Assembly (NCBI GenBank): GCA_902702965.1
Contig: CACRXP010000017.1
Span: 977,993-1,041,992 of the forward strand
DNA length: 64,000 bases
Direction: 5' to 3'
DNA from: Spirometra erinaceieuropaei
Taxonomy: Eukaryota > Platyhelminthes > Cestoda > Diphyllobothriidea > Diphyllobothriidae
In this document: positions 1-11,026 of the stretch, piece by piece
How the letters are laid out: the number at the start of each line of letters is the position of its first letter
Position numbering within the stretch: position 1 is the stretch's first letter
Position numbers and translations under genes: made by a program
The notes under the pieces: model-generated
Seen by the model: only the letters and a program-made list of their open reading frames with translations
Told to the model about the DNA's origin: nothing
Databases searched by the model: none

Positions 1-447
1 CCTGTGTTTTAAGACGAACTTTAATCGATTTCTCTTATCACTGACGTATTTTTTGCTCCTACCCCGTTCCCATATAATTGTACTGGCCTGAAGAGCATTT
101 ATCGAAAGCTGCGTATACTCGTTACCTCGTATTCTGAAGTCCAAAAAAGTCGACGCTATTTCACTCCACCCATTTGCCTGTCGATTCTTCTCATACCCGA
201 TCAGCCTTCTGATATGTTTACCCAGATCCGCTGACATTTCGTCGCTTAGCGTCAAGGCGTATGAAAGGACAAGTTGTACTTCCATCTGGCACCTAACCTT
301 TGACGGGCTGGGATACTCAGAGTCAATAACTGTTATCCCTTCTTTTGAACCAAGCATATCGACATTCGGTCTCATTTGGCACTTAATTGTCTGTGCAAGA
401 AACTATTCTTAGAGCCCTTTTTCTTGTCCAACGTGTAACTATTTCAG
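1..447. other. Intron sequence upstream of a pds5 exon
   Basis: No open coding segment or recognised repeat is seen here. The stretch ends in an acceptor-like ATTTCAG at 441-447, directly before the pds5 exon, so I read it as intron of that gene on the + strand. Confidence 0.5.
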
Positions 448-1063
448 AAAATGTACGTCGTCTGCGATATCGCCCTGGGTCTATTACTGACTCGCTGCAC
501 GAACATGGTCTGGAAGAGCAGCCAGTTTGAGATTAAACTGCCCCGAACGCTGTTTGTGCATGCTCCTCCGGACTTTATCAATCCGGACTTTGCTCAGCTC
601 TACAAGCCAGCGTCAGGCGGGGCCACTGAGGAAGGCGAACCGCGCATCACTTTCACGCCTGCGAAGAACGCACGGGCCGTGAAGGAAGGCCTGATTCCAC
701 CTCAGTTCCTTCGACACAAAACCGCCTCTGGGCCGCATGCGACCAGGGTGGATGGTGACGAGGGAGCGACGACACAGCCAGACAATTTGTCAAATGCTGC
801 AGCCGCTACCATTTCGAAGTCGAAAAAGCCCAGGGCGACTGGAAAGAAAACAGTGCGGCAGCCGAAGAAGGATGCGTCAAAGCCTTCCCAGACTGCGGAA
901 GAGACCCACAATGTTTCTTCTCCATCCTCACCTCATGTCGATCTGGATGAGGAGGAGCAGCCAGAATCCCAGATAGTGGGCTTCGTAGAGGTTGAAATTT
1001 CGACTGCTACCAGTGTAAATCAACTCTCTGTGCCTGATAGCCGACACCCACGTACGGTACCGG
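448..1063 (+). CDS. pds5: PDS5 cohesin-associated protein, penultimate exon (partial gene)
   Basis: PDS5 is a HEAT-repeat nuclear protein that binds cohesin and controls its loading, release and sister-chromatid cohesion. The exon opens after acceptor ATTTCAG and reads KMYVVCDIALGLLL; the VCDIAL core followed about 25 residues later by a LP-x-x-LF motif and FINPDFAQLY matches the end of the conserved C-terminal part of animal PDS5 proteins (KLY-VCDIA, LP-x-x-FF, F-N-x-x-Y). The rest, from about residue 55, is low-complexity, basic and Ser/Thr/Pro rich, with acidic runs, as in the disordered PDS5 tail. I place the donor at 1064 (GTTAGT), one base into a codon; an in-frame TAG follows at 1066 if it is not spliced. 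Phase 1 agrees with the exon at 11027. The HEAT-repeat body must lie left of the window. Homology is firm from motif order; the exact donor is inferred. Confidence 0.8.
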
Positions 1064-2094
1064 GTTAGTTATAAATGTTTATGTGTGTGTATCTGATGAA
1101 AGGTGACGAACTGCAAACTGAAATCGTTGTAGCGCACGAACCGCTCATCCCACATCCACGACAGTTATACTGCGTTAAAAAAACGACCGGGCTTCAAAAT
1201 TTTGGCTGCAGGTGGAGAGGCTGGCTGTTTTCTAAAATATTTGATCATAGTTGTAAGCTGAATCGAAATTCTAACTGCGCTAAGGAAACATTTACAGATG
1301 TTTCCTGTGAATAGTCTTAAGGGTCATATGATGACACTTTTTTAGTGTTCGACAGATAAAATCGTTGTCTTGTCTATTTGTGGAGCGTTTTGGTCCACCT
1401 TGTTTAACTGTAGGTACTGTTTTTTATTAATAATTCTCCAGGGAATAACATGTTTAGTATTGACGATACTAGATATCGACTCACGCGGCAGCCTTTCAGT
1501 CGCCAATTTTAGTATGCGCTCAAAATCAACTTACAGTAGGAAGTACTTTGACATCTTTGTTGTGCGGCGTGGCATTGAGAGGTGGGAGCATTTAGCACTT
1601 AATAATTTCCGGTGTGGTAAGATAAATACTGTCAAACATGCTTAGTACTGCGTTTAATGACATTAAGCATTACAATTTTGCTAATTCGAATTGGTAAGAA
1701 GCAAAATGTCTTTAAAAGAATAAGTTTTTACATACTTGCGTTCAATTGACTTTCATAAATTCAAAATCACAATTTCCATTTTCAGAGTGCATTTCTTTGA
1801 AAAATTTCTTGGTTATATGAATTTCCCTTTAAAACGAAACGTAAGCAAGTAAGACGTTTAAATACGTGATACTTGATAGCATAAGAAATTACGTGAGTAT
1901 CCGGAAACGTCCAATCTTGCCTAATCTTGGCCTGTTTTCCCTCAATAAAACATACCTAACGTAAATTCATCCTTAGAAAAGGCTTTCTGAGATTTTACTC
2001 AATTCTAAAAACAAAACGAATCACGCCAGATATATGCCGTGCCGCCAACACCGATAGCGATGTCGACGTTTTATCAGTTAGGTCATCTACCATA
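1064..2094. other. AT-rich intron of pds5, no recognised feature
   Basis: AT-rich sequence without a convincing coding segment, repeat or RNA gene. The short open frames here lack any family resemblance. It lies in the ~10 kb last intron of pds5. Confidence 0.4.
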
Positions 2095-3993
2095 CAGTGC
2101 GTGACCTAGCTCATGAAATGTGTCGAAATTTACGAAAGATTTCCAATCACTCGCAAACCGACACCATTTCATGAGTCAAATGTCTATGTTTATTAAGTAC
2201 AAGTTCAAAAGAATTAAAAACGTCGAAGAAATATTAAAGTCAGTGCTGCGTTGTCTAGAAATGTCAATTTATTTTGAAAAGCGCAGTATCCCGAAAACGT
2301 CAGAAATGGCTCTTATTAAGGAAAGTTCGTTTCTAGATGTATAGGATGTATTCTCATGCCAAAAACGTAGTAAATATGAATGTTGACATAAAATAACGTC
2401 TGATAACAGTGTTTTAGTGAAGTTTACATCTACATATCTTTTACTAAGTAGTGCGATTTCATATATGACGGTTTGTCAACAGCCACCATTCCGGGTGTAG
2501 ATTCCAAAACAATTTTCCAGTGTTTCGTTTCTAATTTCATTTCCTTGGTGTAAATGAGATGGGGTTCAACAAGAGAAGCTGGATTTTGCTTTATTTCACC
2601 GATGGGGACGTCGTAGGAACAAAAGTTTTCATAAGGTGACGTGCCATGAGGCCGGTCGGTGCCTAATAAATTTAAATACACCCGACAGGCGTGAAATTAA
2701 ACATACTATTTTTTGTTTATAGAGAGAACTTTTCTTCCGTTAAATTAATTTACACTTCTCGTTCGTTTTGGATTACGTTGAGTTTCAGATGGTCCTCGAA
2801 ATGTTGCTGAATTCTTCATGATTTTCAGTGTGTTGCACCCGGTCTTCCATAAAGACAGATTCTGAATCACCTGTCTGTTGAGAACTTTAACATAAGATTA
2901 TACTTGAAGGCGTTTACCGAATTAGTGAGTGTTCGGGCTCTCCTTTTCACGAAGATGGTCGTTTGGGTCACATGTGAAAACTCATTTAAACATCAAACTT
3001 CATTTTTCTCAAAAATGTTTGTCCACAACGAAAGTCAGCAACGAATATGTCCTCGATAAATAAGAGAACTTTCCTTAATAAGTTACCTCTTTAAGAAGTG
3101 CTTTATTACTGCACCCCGTTGACGGATCTTTGTGTACTTTGCATTTTTGCACAGCGAGGTCAAGTTAGAATTTGACACTTTTGGCCATTTCTTTCACGTT
3201 CTTTAGAAGTACTAATATTTTTATACCCTGAACGTCAGACCACGCCTTCCTCTATACATTGAGGCCATTTCCGCTGTTTTTGCTTGCTTCGATTATGAAT
3301 GCACGGCAGAGCGTCCATATGAATAGTGATATTTTGCTGAAACTATAAATGTTTTGCTCGTCCTATTTCCCAATAAAATATGCACAGAAGCCAAACTACA
3401 CGACAATTAGTGTTTCATATGTTTAAAGCTAGAAATGACCGTTCCGTGGTGGTCATCTATGTGACCTCAGGGAGAATTTTCCAAATAACAAAAGACTTTC
3501 AAGCCACTTAAACGAAGGAATCCCTATGTGCGTTATTACTGCACATTAGGGCACCAAATCCCACAGATCTGCTAATTTGACATTTAGGAACTGATAAAAC
3601 CTCTGGTTTTCTTAAAATAACCTTTGTGTTACCAGGTTGATCACCGTGGTTAACATCGGACATAAAATAGATTTTCAAGTTCGGCTAAATCTGTTTATTG
3701 AAACTCTCGCGGGTAAGTTACTATCCTTTCAATGAAAAAGTCCCTCAGATGCGTAACCGGAGTCTAGGACATGTATGAGCACAGGAAATTGCACGAATAT
3801 ATTCCAACGTCCAGTTTCGCTAAAATCGACTGATATTTTACATGATAAAATTACATTAACACAATTTCTGCACAAGAAAAGGACAGTTTATTTAAGAAAG
3901 TGGATGAGCGAATAAAATGCTTAACGTTAAAGACGTCCAGAAATTCTCTCATCAGTTTCCGTTATCAGATTTCATGAGATAGGTCACGTACTG
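2095..3993. mobile_element. TIR DNA-transposon-like element, copy A (Tc1/mariner-type ends)
   Basis: The two ends are inverted repeats: left CAGTGCGTGACCTAGCTCAT and right, reverse-complemented, CAGTACGTGACCTATCTCAT. Copies B (8140-8475) and C (20954-23763) share both ends and long internal blocks. Ends beginning CAGT and, in copy B, a clean TA duplication point to the Tc1/mariner superfamily. At 1.9 kb copy A is too degenerate to encode a transposase, so I call it a non-autonomous or decayed element. Its block 2640-3405 is absent from copy C, where a Penelope element sits instead. Confidence 0.75.
2430..2681 (-). pseudogene. Conserved minus-strand open frame inside TIR element A
   Basis: An 83-codon minus-strand frame that aligns with the 66-codon frame at 21290-21490 in copy C. 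Both end in TPxM-A-DKPSYMKSHYL, with LVE-HLIY about 35 residues earlier. No known domain is recognised. The shared frame could be a relic of a transposase or passenger protein, or simply reflect nucleotide identity between copies of roughly 85 percent. Confidence 0.25.
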
Positions 3994-4012
3994 CATGTGT
4001 ATATATGACAGT

Positions 4013-6755
4013 TCAACTGTCGTTGCCGACGATGTCCACCGTTTGCTCCTCAGCAAGACGAAAGCAGGCACGGTGACTTTTGCGTGTATTAGTCGATAGT
4101 GCTAGTAGACTTGCACAGCATCTACCGAACTCTCTGCTTCCACCCCTGTCTTTACCCGGTGTCAAGACATAGTCAAGAAGACGGGAGACGGAAGAGGGCG
4201 CAGATGGCTGGCACGGCCGGACACGCACCTGGCGTACCACCGCACCCCCCTGGTTGACAACAATTGAACAGGATTTCAACCAACAACAACAGCACAGCAA
4301 CGGGTCGGAAAGACGACGTGGATGACTGGGCAACCGTGCACAATACCTGTATACTCAGCGGGAGCGCAAGCCCTACCACCGGCAGGGAACCAGGTGTCAG
4401 AGTGCCGTCAGCGCACACCCGACTACGAGGGCCATGTTTTACTGGGTCGCGGCGTAGCAGATGCATACAGTTCTTAAGGCCTTGAAGGGTGGAACGCAGT
4501 CCTGCACTTAGCGTGGGCCATCTGCCTTCAGAGGTTGGGTAACCAGTCAGTCATTGACTCAGAGGCACTTCTCGTATACGCACACCCCTAACATGCCTGA
4601 GAGTGCCGGAGGCCACGTTAAGAAGGAGCCGTGGCAGCCTGACTCTCGGCCCATCAGTCCGGCGCTCCAAACAAGCACACACTGCTGGGCGAACTGCGTG
4701 GACTGAGTTGAGGCGTTAGTCGGCAGCCTTCCAAGCCACGGCGCTTGGCGCCCCATTATAGTCTGAGACTCGGACCACATATGCAGCGGTGGAGTCGCAT
4801 GGACAAAAAGAGTAGAGAAGCACACTTCTCACTTGCGTGGGAGGTGCGATTTGCGTGCTTGAATTGTGTGGTAATGAGTGATGTTGTATGGTGCGGGTGC
4901 TGGTGGAGTAAGGTGTGGTGCGGTGTAGCCAGCGGTTGTCTACCGTATGTTTTCGTGAATGCACATGGGACCTAATCGGCCGATGCGGTGGTTGAATGTG
5001 CGTGAGCATTGTTGACAGTGGAGGAGAATGCGTCCAGTGTATGTGGGTACTCGAGGCACGAGTTCGTCAGTCTCTGTGCGATGGCTTCACAAGCAACCGA
5101 TCAGTCTAATGTGTCAAGTGAATGTGCGATCGCAATGGAGACAGACCTGGACCGAGTTCACATCACGATGGTGAGGTTGATGCTTGACGGCGTGTCAGGG
5201 TTGTGTGCAGGTGTGGTGGGGACAGGATCCTCCGCAGCAGAGGCTGAAGCGGGGAAGATGATGGGAGATGATTACGGAAGATTAGGAGCATGGTTATGGA
5301 TGATTGTCGACGTGGGGGCGGTGTAGAGGTGGACGGGGATGCATCAGGTGGTGACGTCCGGGTGCTGCAGTCGGTTCACAGATGTCCACTAAGACTGATT
5401 TGTGCCCGGAAGGCTCACTGACACCGAGGGCATGTTGGGGGCAGTTGAGTGCTATCACTGCGAGGGGAATGCACCTACGCGGTTGGCTTAGTAGATCGCT
5501 GCTCCTGTTTTCACCGTCCTCCTCCAGGCCTGTTGGCTCCGGGCGAGGTCTTCCCAGTTGGTCGGATTGATCTTCAGGTGTTTCGAGGAAGTCTTCAGAG
5601 TGTCCTTGTGGCGTCGTTTGGCCCTCTCAGTCGGCAAGCACTCATGGCGACATCTCCGTAGAAAAGTTGTTTTGGTAAGCGACCACCGTACATTCTCACC
5701 AGATGGTCATTCCATCGCTGTTGCAGTTGCCTCAGCATGGCGTGGATACTGAGGATTCCTGTCCGTGTTCAGGATCCTGTCTTGCCATCTCAACTTCAGC
5801 GTTATGCGAAGTTAGGGTGGAAGTGGTTTAGCTTCCTGGTATGGCTTGCGTAGGCGTTACAGATCTCCGCTCCGTACAGGAGTGTCGTCTGGACGACTTC
5901 CTTGTACATATAAAATTTGGTGTTAAGTTGAAGACCGTGCCGATTTTACACAGGGGCTTGAAGCGGCCGAGGGAAGGGCTGACTTGGGAGAGCCGGCGGC
6001 TACCTTATCGTCGATTTTTATGTTGTGGAAGAGTGGGCTTCCTAGATAGGCGAAGTTGTCCACGGGTTGGAGTTGGTTGTCTTTGACTGTGATCCGTGGA
6101 GGGTTGTATCCAGCGTTTGGTGGCGATTGGTGCGTAACCATCGTTTTGAGGCCAAATTTGTCGCGGGCTGCGGCGAAAAGGTCCATGCTCCTTTGCATAT
6201 CCCCTTCTGTGGGGGAGAAGTTCATTGAAGGAAGTCGTGGATCCACGCTACCAGAAGTTCGTCACGGTAGGCGCGAGGAAGCAGCCCTGCTTCACTCCGC
6301 TGGTCACTGCGAATGGCTCTGAGACGGCTTTAGTGTCCGCGACGCATGCAGTCATGCCATCGTGGAGCCGACACACTATCTGAGTGGTCGTTCGAAACAG
6401 CCGAATTTCTTCATGATTTTGCACAGTCTTTCACAATTCACCGTGTCGAAGGCTTTCGTCAAACCAACGAAGGTGAAGTATAGCTGGATCCACTTCTTCT
6501 GAAATTTCTCCTTTATTTGGCGGGCGGCCAAAATCATGTCGGTGGTGCCGCGATGTCGAAGGAAGCCGCACTGGATTTCCGGCTTGAGACTTCTTCCAGA
6601 TGGTTGTTCAGACGGTTGAGAAGTATGAGAGCGAAGATTTTCCAGGCGATGTTAAGGAGGGAGATGCCTCTGTTGTTGTCGCAAAGTTGGCGGTTGCTAT
6701 TCCGCTTGTAGAGATGAGTGATCGTGCCGTTCTTGAAATCAGTGACCGATCTTAT
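4013..6755 (-). pseudogene. LINE-A copy A1: RT, zinc fingers and 3' UTR, 5'-truncated
   Basis: Read on the minus strand from about 6755 downward: RT fingers (HLYKRNSNRQLCDNNRGISL), the motif-A segment LTKAFDTVN, then a deletion joining LAPT directly to YRDELL so that the catalytic FADD block is lost. RT resumes at GDMQRSMDLFAAA and NFAYLGSPL (6246-5923), continues through the thumb (LYGAE, GILSIHAMLRQLQQRW) and reaches a C2H2 finger (PPTCPRCQ, ~5440-5390) and another (TYTGRILLHCQQC, ~5090-5000). The 3' UTR follows to ~4013 and matches 10094-10670 and 28220-28850. Numerous stops and frameshifts make this a dead copy. It lies antisense in the pds5 intron. Confidence 0.85.
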
Positions 6756-7766
6756 TAAATGTTAACCCGAGTTCTGAGATGCGTTTTCGATTAGGAATAA
6801 TTACTTTGGTCGGGCTGTAGTAGTGATTATCTTGAGGTATAATTTCGTAATATTTTGGATACGCCAGGATGTCAACTTTTTAATGCACTTTTTTTCAGCT
6901 CTCTGCAAAAAACACTCGGTAAAAATGAATACTTAAGAAGAATGCATTTTTACATCGAATTTCGACACCCTTGTAAATTCAAATATCTTTTTCCAGAAAA
7001 CACGCACAAAAGTATTCGTTCTTGTACTCATTTGGTGGCATATTACATTTTTCGCAAATTTTACACTCGAAGAAAGGGTATCTTTCGGTTTTAAAAATAT
7101 TTGCAATCATGTGTTTTTTGGGTCGTGCAATTTCCATCCGAATAGCGCCGTATCTGTCTGTTTAATAACGTTCCTTATTAGGCCACATTCGTTGCAGCAC
7201 TTGATGAGCCCCCTATGGTATTTTCTTAGTAGCATAAAGGAACATGTGTTCTTCTTTACACGGTAAGTATACGGCTTGTAGACTGAAAGTCCCAAGCAAC
7301 AGCGCAACGGCAGATCGAATTCAAAATTAGTCGGGAATTGGAGAACTTCTTCAAGACTAGAAGATACCCTTTCTTCAGGCGCAAAAATTGAGGACGATAT
7401 GATTTGCTACCAAATAAATATAAGCAGTTATATTTTTATGGAGCTTTCTACAAAGCATATTTGAATTTACATGAGTATTGAAAACCGATGGCAAAATGCA
7501 TACTACTTAAATATCCGTTTTTGCCGCATGTGGTTTTAGCAGGTGACGGAAACCAAGAGCATTCAAAAGACAACACTTTGATGAGTCTTTAATGCTACGG
7601 GATTGCGTCGCAATATAATCAACCTTACAGTCCTACCTAATTAATGTTTCCCACTCGAAATCGCACTTAAGAATTTGGGCTAATATTTCACTGACTACGT
7701 ATGAAATAGAAATTGGCATACTAGGGAGGAAATAAGTTCTTTAGGAAAGGTTACAAACTCAATTTC
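6756..7766. other. No recognised feature (pds5 intron)
   Basis: AT-rich sequence with only short open frames. I see no repeat shared with the rest of the window and no RNA gene. Confidence 0.4.
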
Positions 7767-7940
7767 GTGAATATTCAACTCTGATTCCCCAGGCCGCCCT
7801 CAGACGTGAAGTAATTGTGCGGAACTGTAAAAAGGTGCGACCACATGTCCCTAGTTGTCTTGAATACGCTGAAGCTGGATACAAATTCGCCTGTGTCATA
7901 GGCACTTCATCGAGCCGAACTTCAGCGGTGCCTCGAATCT
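7767..7940 (-). mobile_element. PLE-3 3' UTR remnant with decayed hammerhead
   Basis: The minus strand carries the family-3 Penelope 3' end: the TTCCCCAGG block and neighbouring bases at 7767-7807 correspond to the hammerhead region seen at 55365-55407. The core box reads CTGAGGG instead of CTGAYGA, so the ribozyme should be inactive. Confidence 0.55.
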
Positions 7941-8110
7941 TGTTTGCTTCGGGATGCCCGTGGAACGGTGTGCGCCCATTCCTAAGTGAATAAAGCCCCG
8001 ATCTGCAGCAACAACGAATGGCTGGTGGCAAGGCACTGATAGACTTCGGTTCGATGAAGTGCTTATGACTCATCTGGTAGACCCTAGCGGTATGGAGCAG
8101 ATTAAACTGA
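7940..8110 (+). repeat. Interspersed repeat R3, partial copy
   Basis: Matches 57635-57760 closely over GGTGTGCGCCCATTCCT, CCGATCTGCAGC and TTCGGTTCGATGAAGTGCTT, and its start matches 57980-58030. A third partial copy is at 55106-55268. Class unknown; it travels with PLE-3 and SINE pieces. Confidence 0.6.
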
Positions 8111-8111
8111 T

Positions 8112-8715
8112 TTTTCCTGACGATGACAAGTGTCATCTACAGTATGCGGCCTAACTCATGAAATGTGTCGAAATTTGCAAATGATTGCCAATTACTCACA
8201 AACCGACACCAATTCGTCGATCCAATATCTGTGTTAATTAAGCAAAACTTTCAAGGAGTTAAAAACGTAGTTGCACGAATATATTGCAACGTCCATTTTC
8301 ACCAAAATTTATTGATATATTGCTGGATATAATTGCGTAAACACAATTCCTCCACAAGGAAAGGACATTTCATTGAAGGCACTGGATGAGCAGGCAAAGT
8401 GCGCATAGTTAAACACCTCCAGAAATTCTCACATCAGTTTCCGTTATCAGGTTCCAGGACATAGGTCATGTACTGTACATAGCGCAGCCGGAGTTTTGGA
8501 TTAACTGTGGGTAGAGCCGTAACTTCTGATGTCTTCATTATGACCTTCGCCACGAAACTGGATACGGGTGAATATATGGTATCGCCTTTCGATTGTTGAT
8601 AGCATTGTTTGGTGAAGGAAAAGTTTGCGTGCAGACAGAGATCCAGGAGTTGGAGTAAAGAGTCTGCAGGTACTGATAGAAACGAACAGGCGAGTTCCAG
8701 GTAGCAGTTCAGAAG
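8112..8715 (-). pseudogene. PLE-2 reverse-transcriptase fragment split by a TIR element
   Basis: On the minus strand 8715-8478 encodes a Penelope RT stretch: LLQLLDLCLHANFSF, CYQQSKGD, and NPKLRLRYV, which is the segment leading into the YVDD active site. At that point the sequence is interrupted by TIR element B and resumes at 8137 with GATGACACT, the DD-T of the same motif, running to about 8112 where R3 begins. The fragment lies directly downstream of the PLE-2 copy at 10012-8716 in the same orientation, a tandem arrangement typical of Penelope elements. Confidence 0.8.
8140..8475. mobile_element. TIR element, copy B (336-bp MITE) with TA duplication
   Basis: A short internally deleted relative of copies A and C: the left ~140 bp match 2095-2235 and the right ~200 bp match 3790-3993. 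Ends CAGTATGCGG and CATGTACTG are inverted repeats. TA at 8138-8139 and TA at 8476-8477 flank it. Removing the element restores TATG-TA-GATGACAC, a Penelope YVDDT codon run, which proves the insertion boundaries. Confidence 0.9.
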
Positions 8716-8750
8716 ACGATGATGCGAGCACTGGAACAAGAAATTTATTG

Positions 8751-8792
8751 GCCTGACGTTTCGGATTCTCACTCGAATCCATCATCAGAGAC
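8751..8792 (-). ncRNA. Hammerhead ribozyme (PLE-2)
   Basis: Minus strand: stem I GTCT, core CTGATGA, an extra T, stem II GGATTC / GAATCC with a 6-nt loop, GAA, a 2-bp stem III (AC/GT), cleavage-site C, then AGGC closing stem I. All invariant hammerhead bases are present. Confidence 0.8.
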
Positions 8793-9842
8793 ATTCGCAG
8801 ATAAAGGTGATGGTGGCACAAGAAGTGCAGTATTTATAGCACGTGGCTGCCGTGGGACCGTATGCGCACTGCAATTAACAGTTCTCACAATCGCCGCTGG
8901 GGTCGTAATTGATGCGGCGGTGGCTTGGCGGTCCGAGTCCGAGTTGTTAATTGCCGCGATTTCGTCATCCGTGCTCGATGCTGGTGTGACGATTGCTCGG
9001 CAAAGTGGCTCACTGTCACCGTGATAATTACTCGCCCGCGCCCTTCCCACGTGACTGATTCTCCTGCCCAGGGAAAATCTCACCCCGGATTATGGTACCG
9101 GAAGGTCATTGCGCTTGTTGATGGATTGCGGGCCCGAGAACCATGACTCGAGCAGCTCGAGGCTCAAGCGGTTGTCACCCCTTGCGAGGATTTTGACCTC
9201 TTGAAATTTGAAAATATGGCTGGGTCCCGTCAAGTGTGCCGCCACCTGAGAGCTAACGTCTCCCCACCTCACTGCTGGTGCGTGCTCGGCAATTCGCGTA
9301 CGGAGTAATCCTCCAGTCTCTCCGACATAGTTGCTTTGTCCGCAACTAAATCAGATCCGGTAAACGACTCCAGACGTTTCCTGTCGTGGCAGCGGGTCTT
9401 TTGGCCTCATGACATGGCGCCTGATGGTCGCTTCCAGCCTGTGTGCAACCCCAACTCCAAGTGGAGTGAGAAGACGACTAAAGGCTTCCGAGACGTTCTT
9501 CACGTACGGAAGAGCCCGCCAAAATTTGGGGCCGGTTGGATTTGATCTCTGGTGTCGTTTTCGTATGCACTGGTTGACAAAGTTGCGCGGGTAACCATTG
9601 TCTCTCATTACCCGTCGAAGATATTGTAATTCAGCAACCTTGTCTTCCATTTCTCTGAAGTGCGTCACAACACGCCGGTATAGCGCCCTTACGCAACTGC
9701 GTTTGTGACTGATTGGGTGGTTGCTGTTGAAATTCACTATTTGCGTCGTATTTGTCGCTTTCCTGAACACTTTGGTTTTTAGGCCACCACAATCTTTGCG
9801 GCAGACGAGGAGATCCAGGAAGGCCAGCTGGTTGTTTTCCTC

Positions 9843-9904
9843 CTTCTCCTCCTCCTCCTCCTCCTCCTCCTCCTCCTCCTCCTCCTCCACCTCCTCCTCC
9901 TCCA
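9843..9904. repeat. (CTC)n triplet tract
   Basis: About 20 CTC units interrupted once, read on the minus strand as a poly-Glu run inside the PLE-2 RT. The inverted copy at 10042-10062 has only about seven GAG units. Confidence 0.9.
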
Positions 9905-9939
9905 TCGTAAATTGAATGTCCGGGAAGACGGTGTTGAGA

Positions 9940-10093
9940 CTTTCTTTGTGTGTGGATGACACCTTCGTCGTCATCGGACGGGATCAGGTGCTGACATTCA
10001 AAGAAAGTCTCAACACCGTCTTCCCGGACATTCAATTTACGATGGAGGAGGAGGAGGAGGAGGAAAACAACCAGCTGGCCTTCCTGGATGTCC
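9940..10093 (+). pseudogene. PLE-2 RT fragment, inverted relative to its neighbour
   Basis: Plus strand encodes VDDTFVVIGRDQVLTFKESL, containing the RT catalytic YVDD region, then NTVFPDIQFTMEE and NNQLAFLDV, cut off where LINE-A 3' UTR sequence begins near 10094. Its 10001-10040 segment is the reverse complement of 9908-9945, so the two PLE-2 pieces are head to head. Confidence 0.8.
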
Positions 10094-10670
10094 TGGGAAT
10101 AAGAAGAGGACGTGAAGTCGACGACTCGGCGCATTTTCCTTACTATCGACAACCTAACGTGCTTGAAGCTGTCATGGTGCGCTGAAAGCCGTGGCTTGGA
10201 AGGTTACCAACCGACGTGGTAATTTGGACCTCGTAGTCGGCCGAGTGTTGTTTTTGTGTGGAGTGGCCGACTGGCGGTCTAAGAGTTAGACTGCAATGTT
10301 TGCTTCTTAATGTGGCCGTTATGGCACTCCCATACCTTGGGATCCGAGCCAGGTGTGGCGGCACGCCTAGGTGCTACTCCAGCCGTGCCAACCCCTCCTG
10401 TTTTCTTCTGGTTAAAATCCGATCAATTGTATGTTGTGGACTAGGGGGTGTGAAGTTGATCGACAGTGCCATCCACCTGTGCCCTTCCCCGCCTCCGGTC
10501 TTCTTGACCATGTCTTGGCGCCTGTACCAGGTGGGGGAAGAGGAGAGAGTGGAGAGAGAGAGAGAGGAGGTTCTCCAAACCTGGAGTTGAATAGGACTGA
10601 CTGGCGACAGCGAATGGGCCATGAATGGCCATTCCAGTCTCATTTGTCATTCTCGGTATCACCTTAAGGC
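10094..10670 (+). mobile_element. LINE-A copy A3, 3' UTR only
   Basis: Matches 28215-28700 throughout, for example GTCGACGACTC, AAAGCCGTGGCTTG, GGTTACCAACCGACG and CCTTGGGATCCGAGCCAGGT. The element is 5'-truncated within the 3' UTR, the usual result of incomplete target-primed reverse transcription. Its last bases (GGCCATTCCAGTCTC, then TTGTCATTCTCGGTA) resemble the tail of the SINEs at 54-56 kb. Confidence 0.8.
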
Positions 10671-11026
10671 CAGCATAATGGAAAAGCAGGTTTTTATGAC
10701 GCCGGTAAGTCTATCTAACCTTTTCTAGAATAACTACGACTCTTGCACTTCCTTAATTAAATGGGTTTGACATGTGTGGACAGCCTTGAACGGACGTTAC
10801 ACGAACTAGAAGAGCATGGGCGCTTTCACACGTCATGTTGGCGGCCCTAGTGAAACTAACTGAAGTCATTAAATCCTGCTTCTTCCATCATCACACTTTT
10901 TCTGAAGTTTTCTTCGTAGAAGGAATGTTTCAAAAACTCCAGACCGCCATGACTTGATTTAGCTCGCCAAACTCTCGAACATGCACCATTTCATTGGGCT
11001 TTCTTTCCTCTTCTTCTGCTGCGCAG
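10671..11026. other. End of the last pds5 intron
   Basis: No repeat recognised. It closes with a strong polypyrimidine tract and acceptor, TTTCCTCTTCTTCTGCTGCGCAG (11004-11026). Confidence 0.6.

Larger units (their letters stand above)
8716..10012 (-). pseudogene. PLE-2 Penelope-like element, RT C-half plus GIY-YIG nuclease
   Basis: Minus-strand Penelope-like retroelement. The frame 9974-9351 has ESLNTVFPDIQFTMEE, a poly-Glu tract, then NNQLAFLDL (late RT motif), HKRSCVRALYRR, GYPRNFVNQCIRKR and LPYVKNVSEAFSRLL, ending at SGVVYRI. A stop near 9350 breaks the frame; the GIY-YIG endonuclease continues as CGQSNYVGETG, LRTRIAEHA, ILARGDNR, ELLESWFSGPQSINK to about 9090. The 3' UTR runs to 8716 and contains a hammerhead ribozyme. 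Missing: N-terminus, RT fingers and catalytic motifs. At its 5' side it meets an inverted PLE-2 fragment at ~9940-10093. Confidence 0.88.

Noticed and set aside
7759..8136. 125-codon minus-strand frame
   Set aside because: It runs across PLE-3 3' UTR, repeat R3 and the PLE-2 edge; the similarity to the frame at 57612-57860 is shared repeat DNA.
10258..10667. Several 73-110 codon frames on both strands
   Set aside because: They lie within the LINE-A 3' UTR, which is shared as non-coding sequence with 28.2-28.7 kb and 4.0-4.3 kb.
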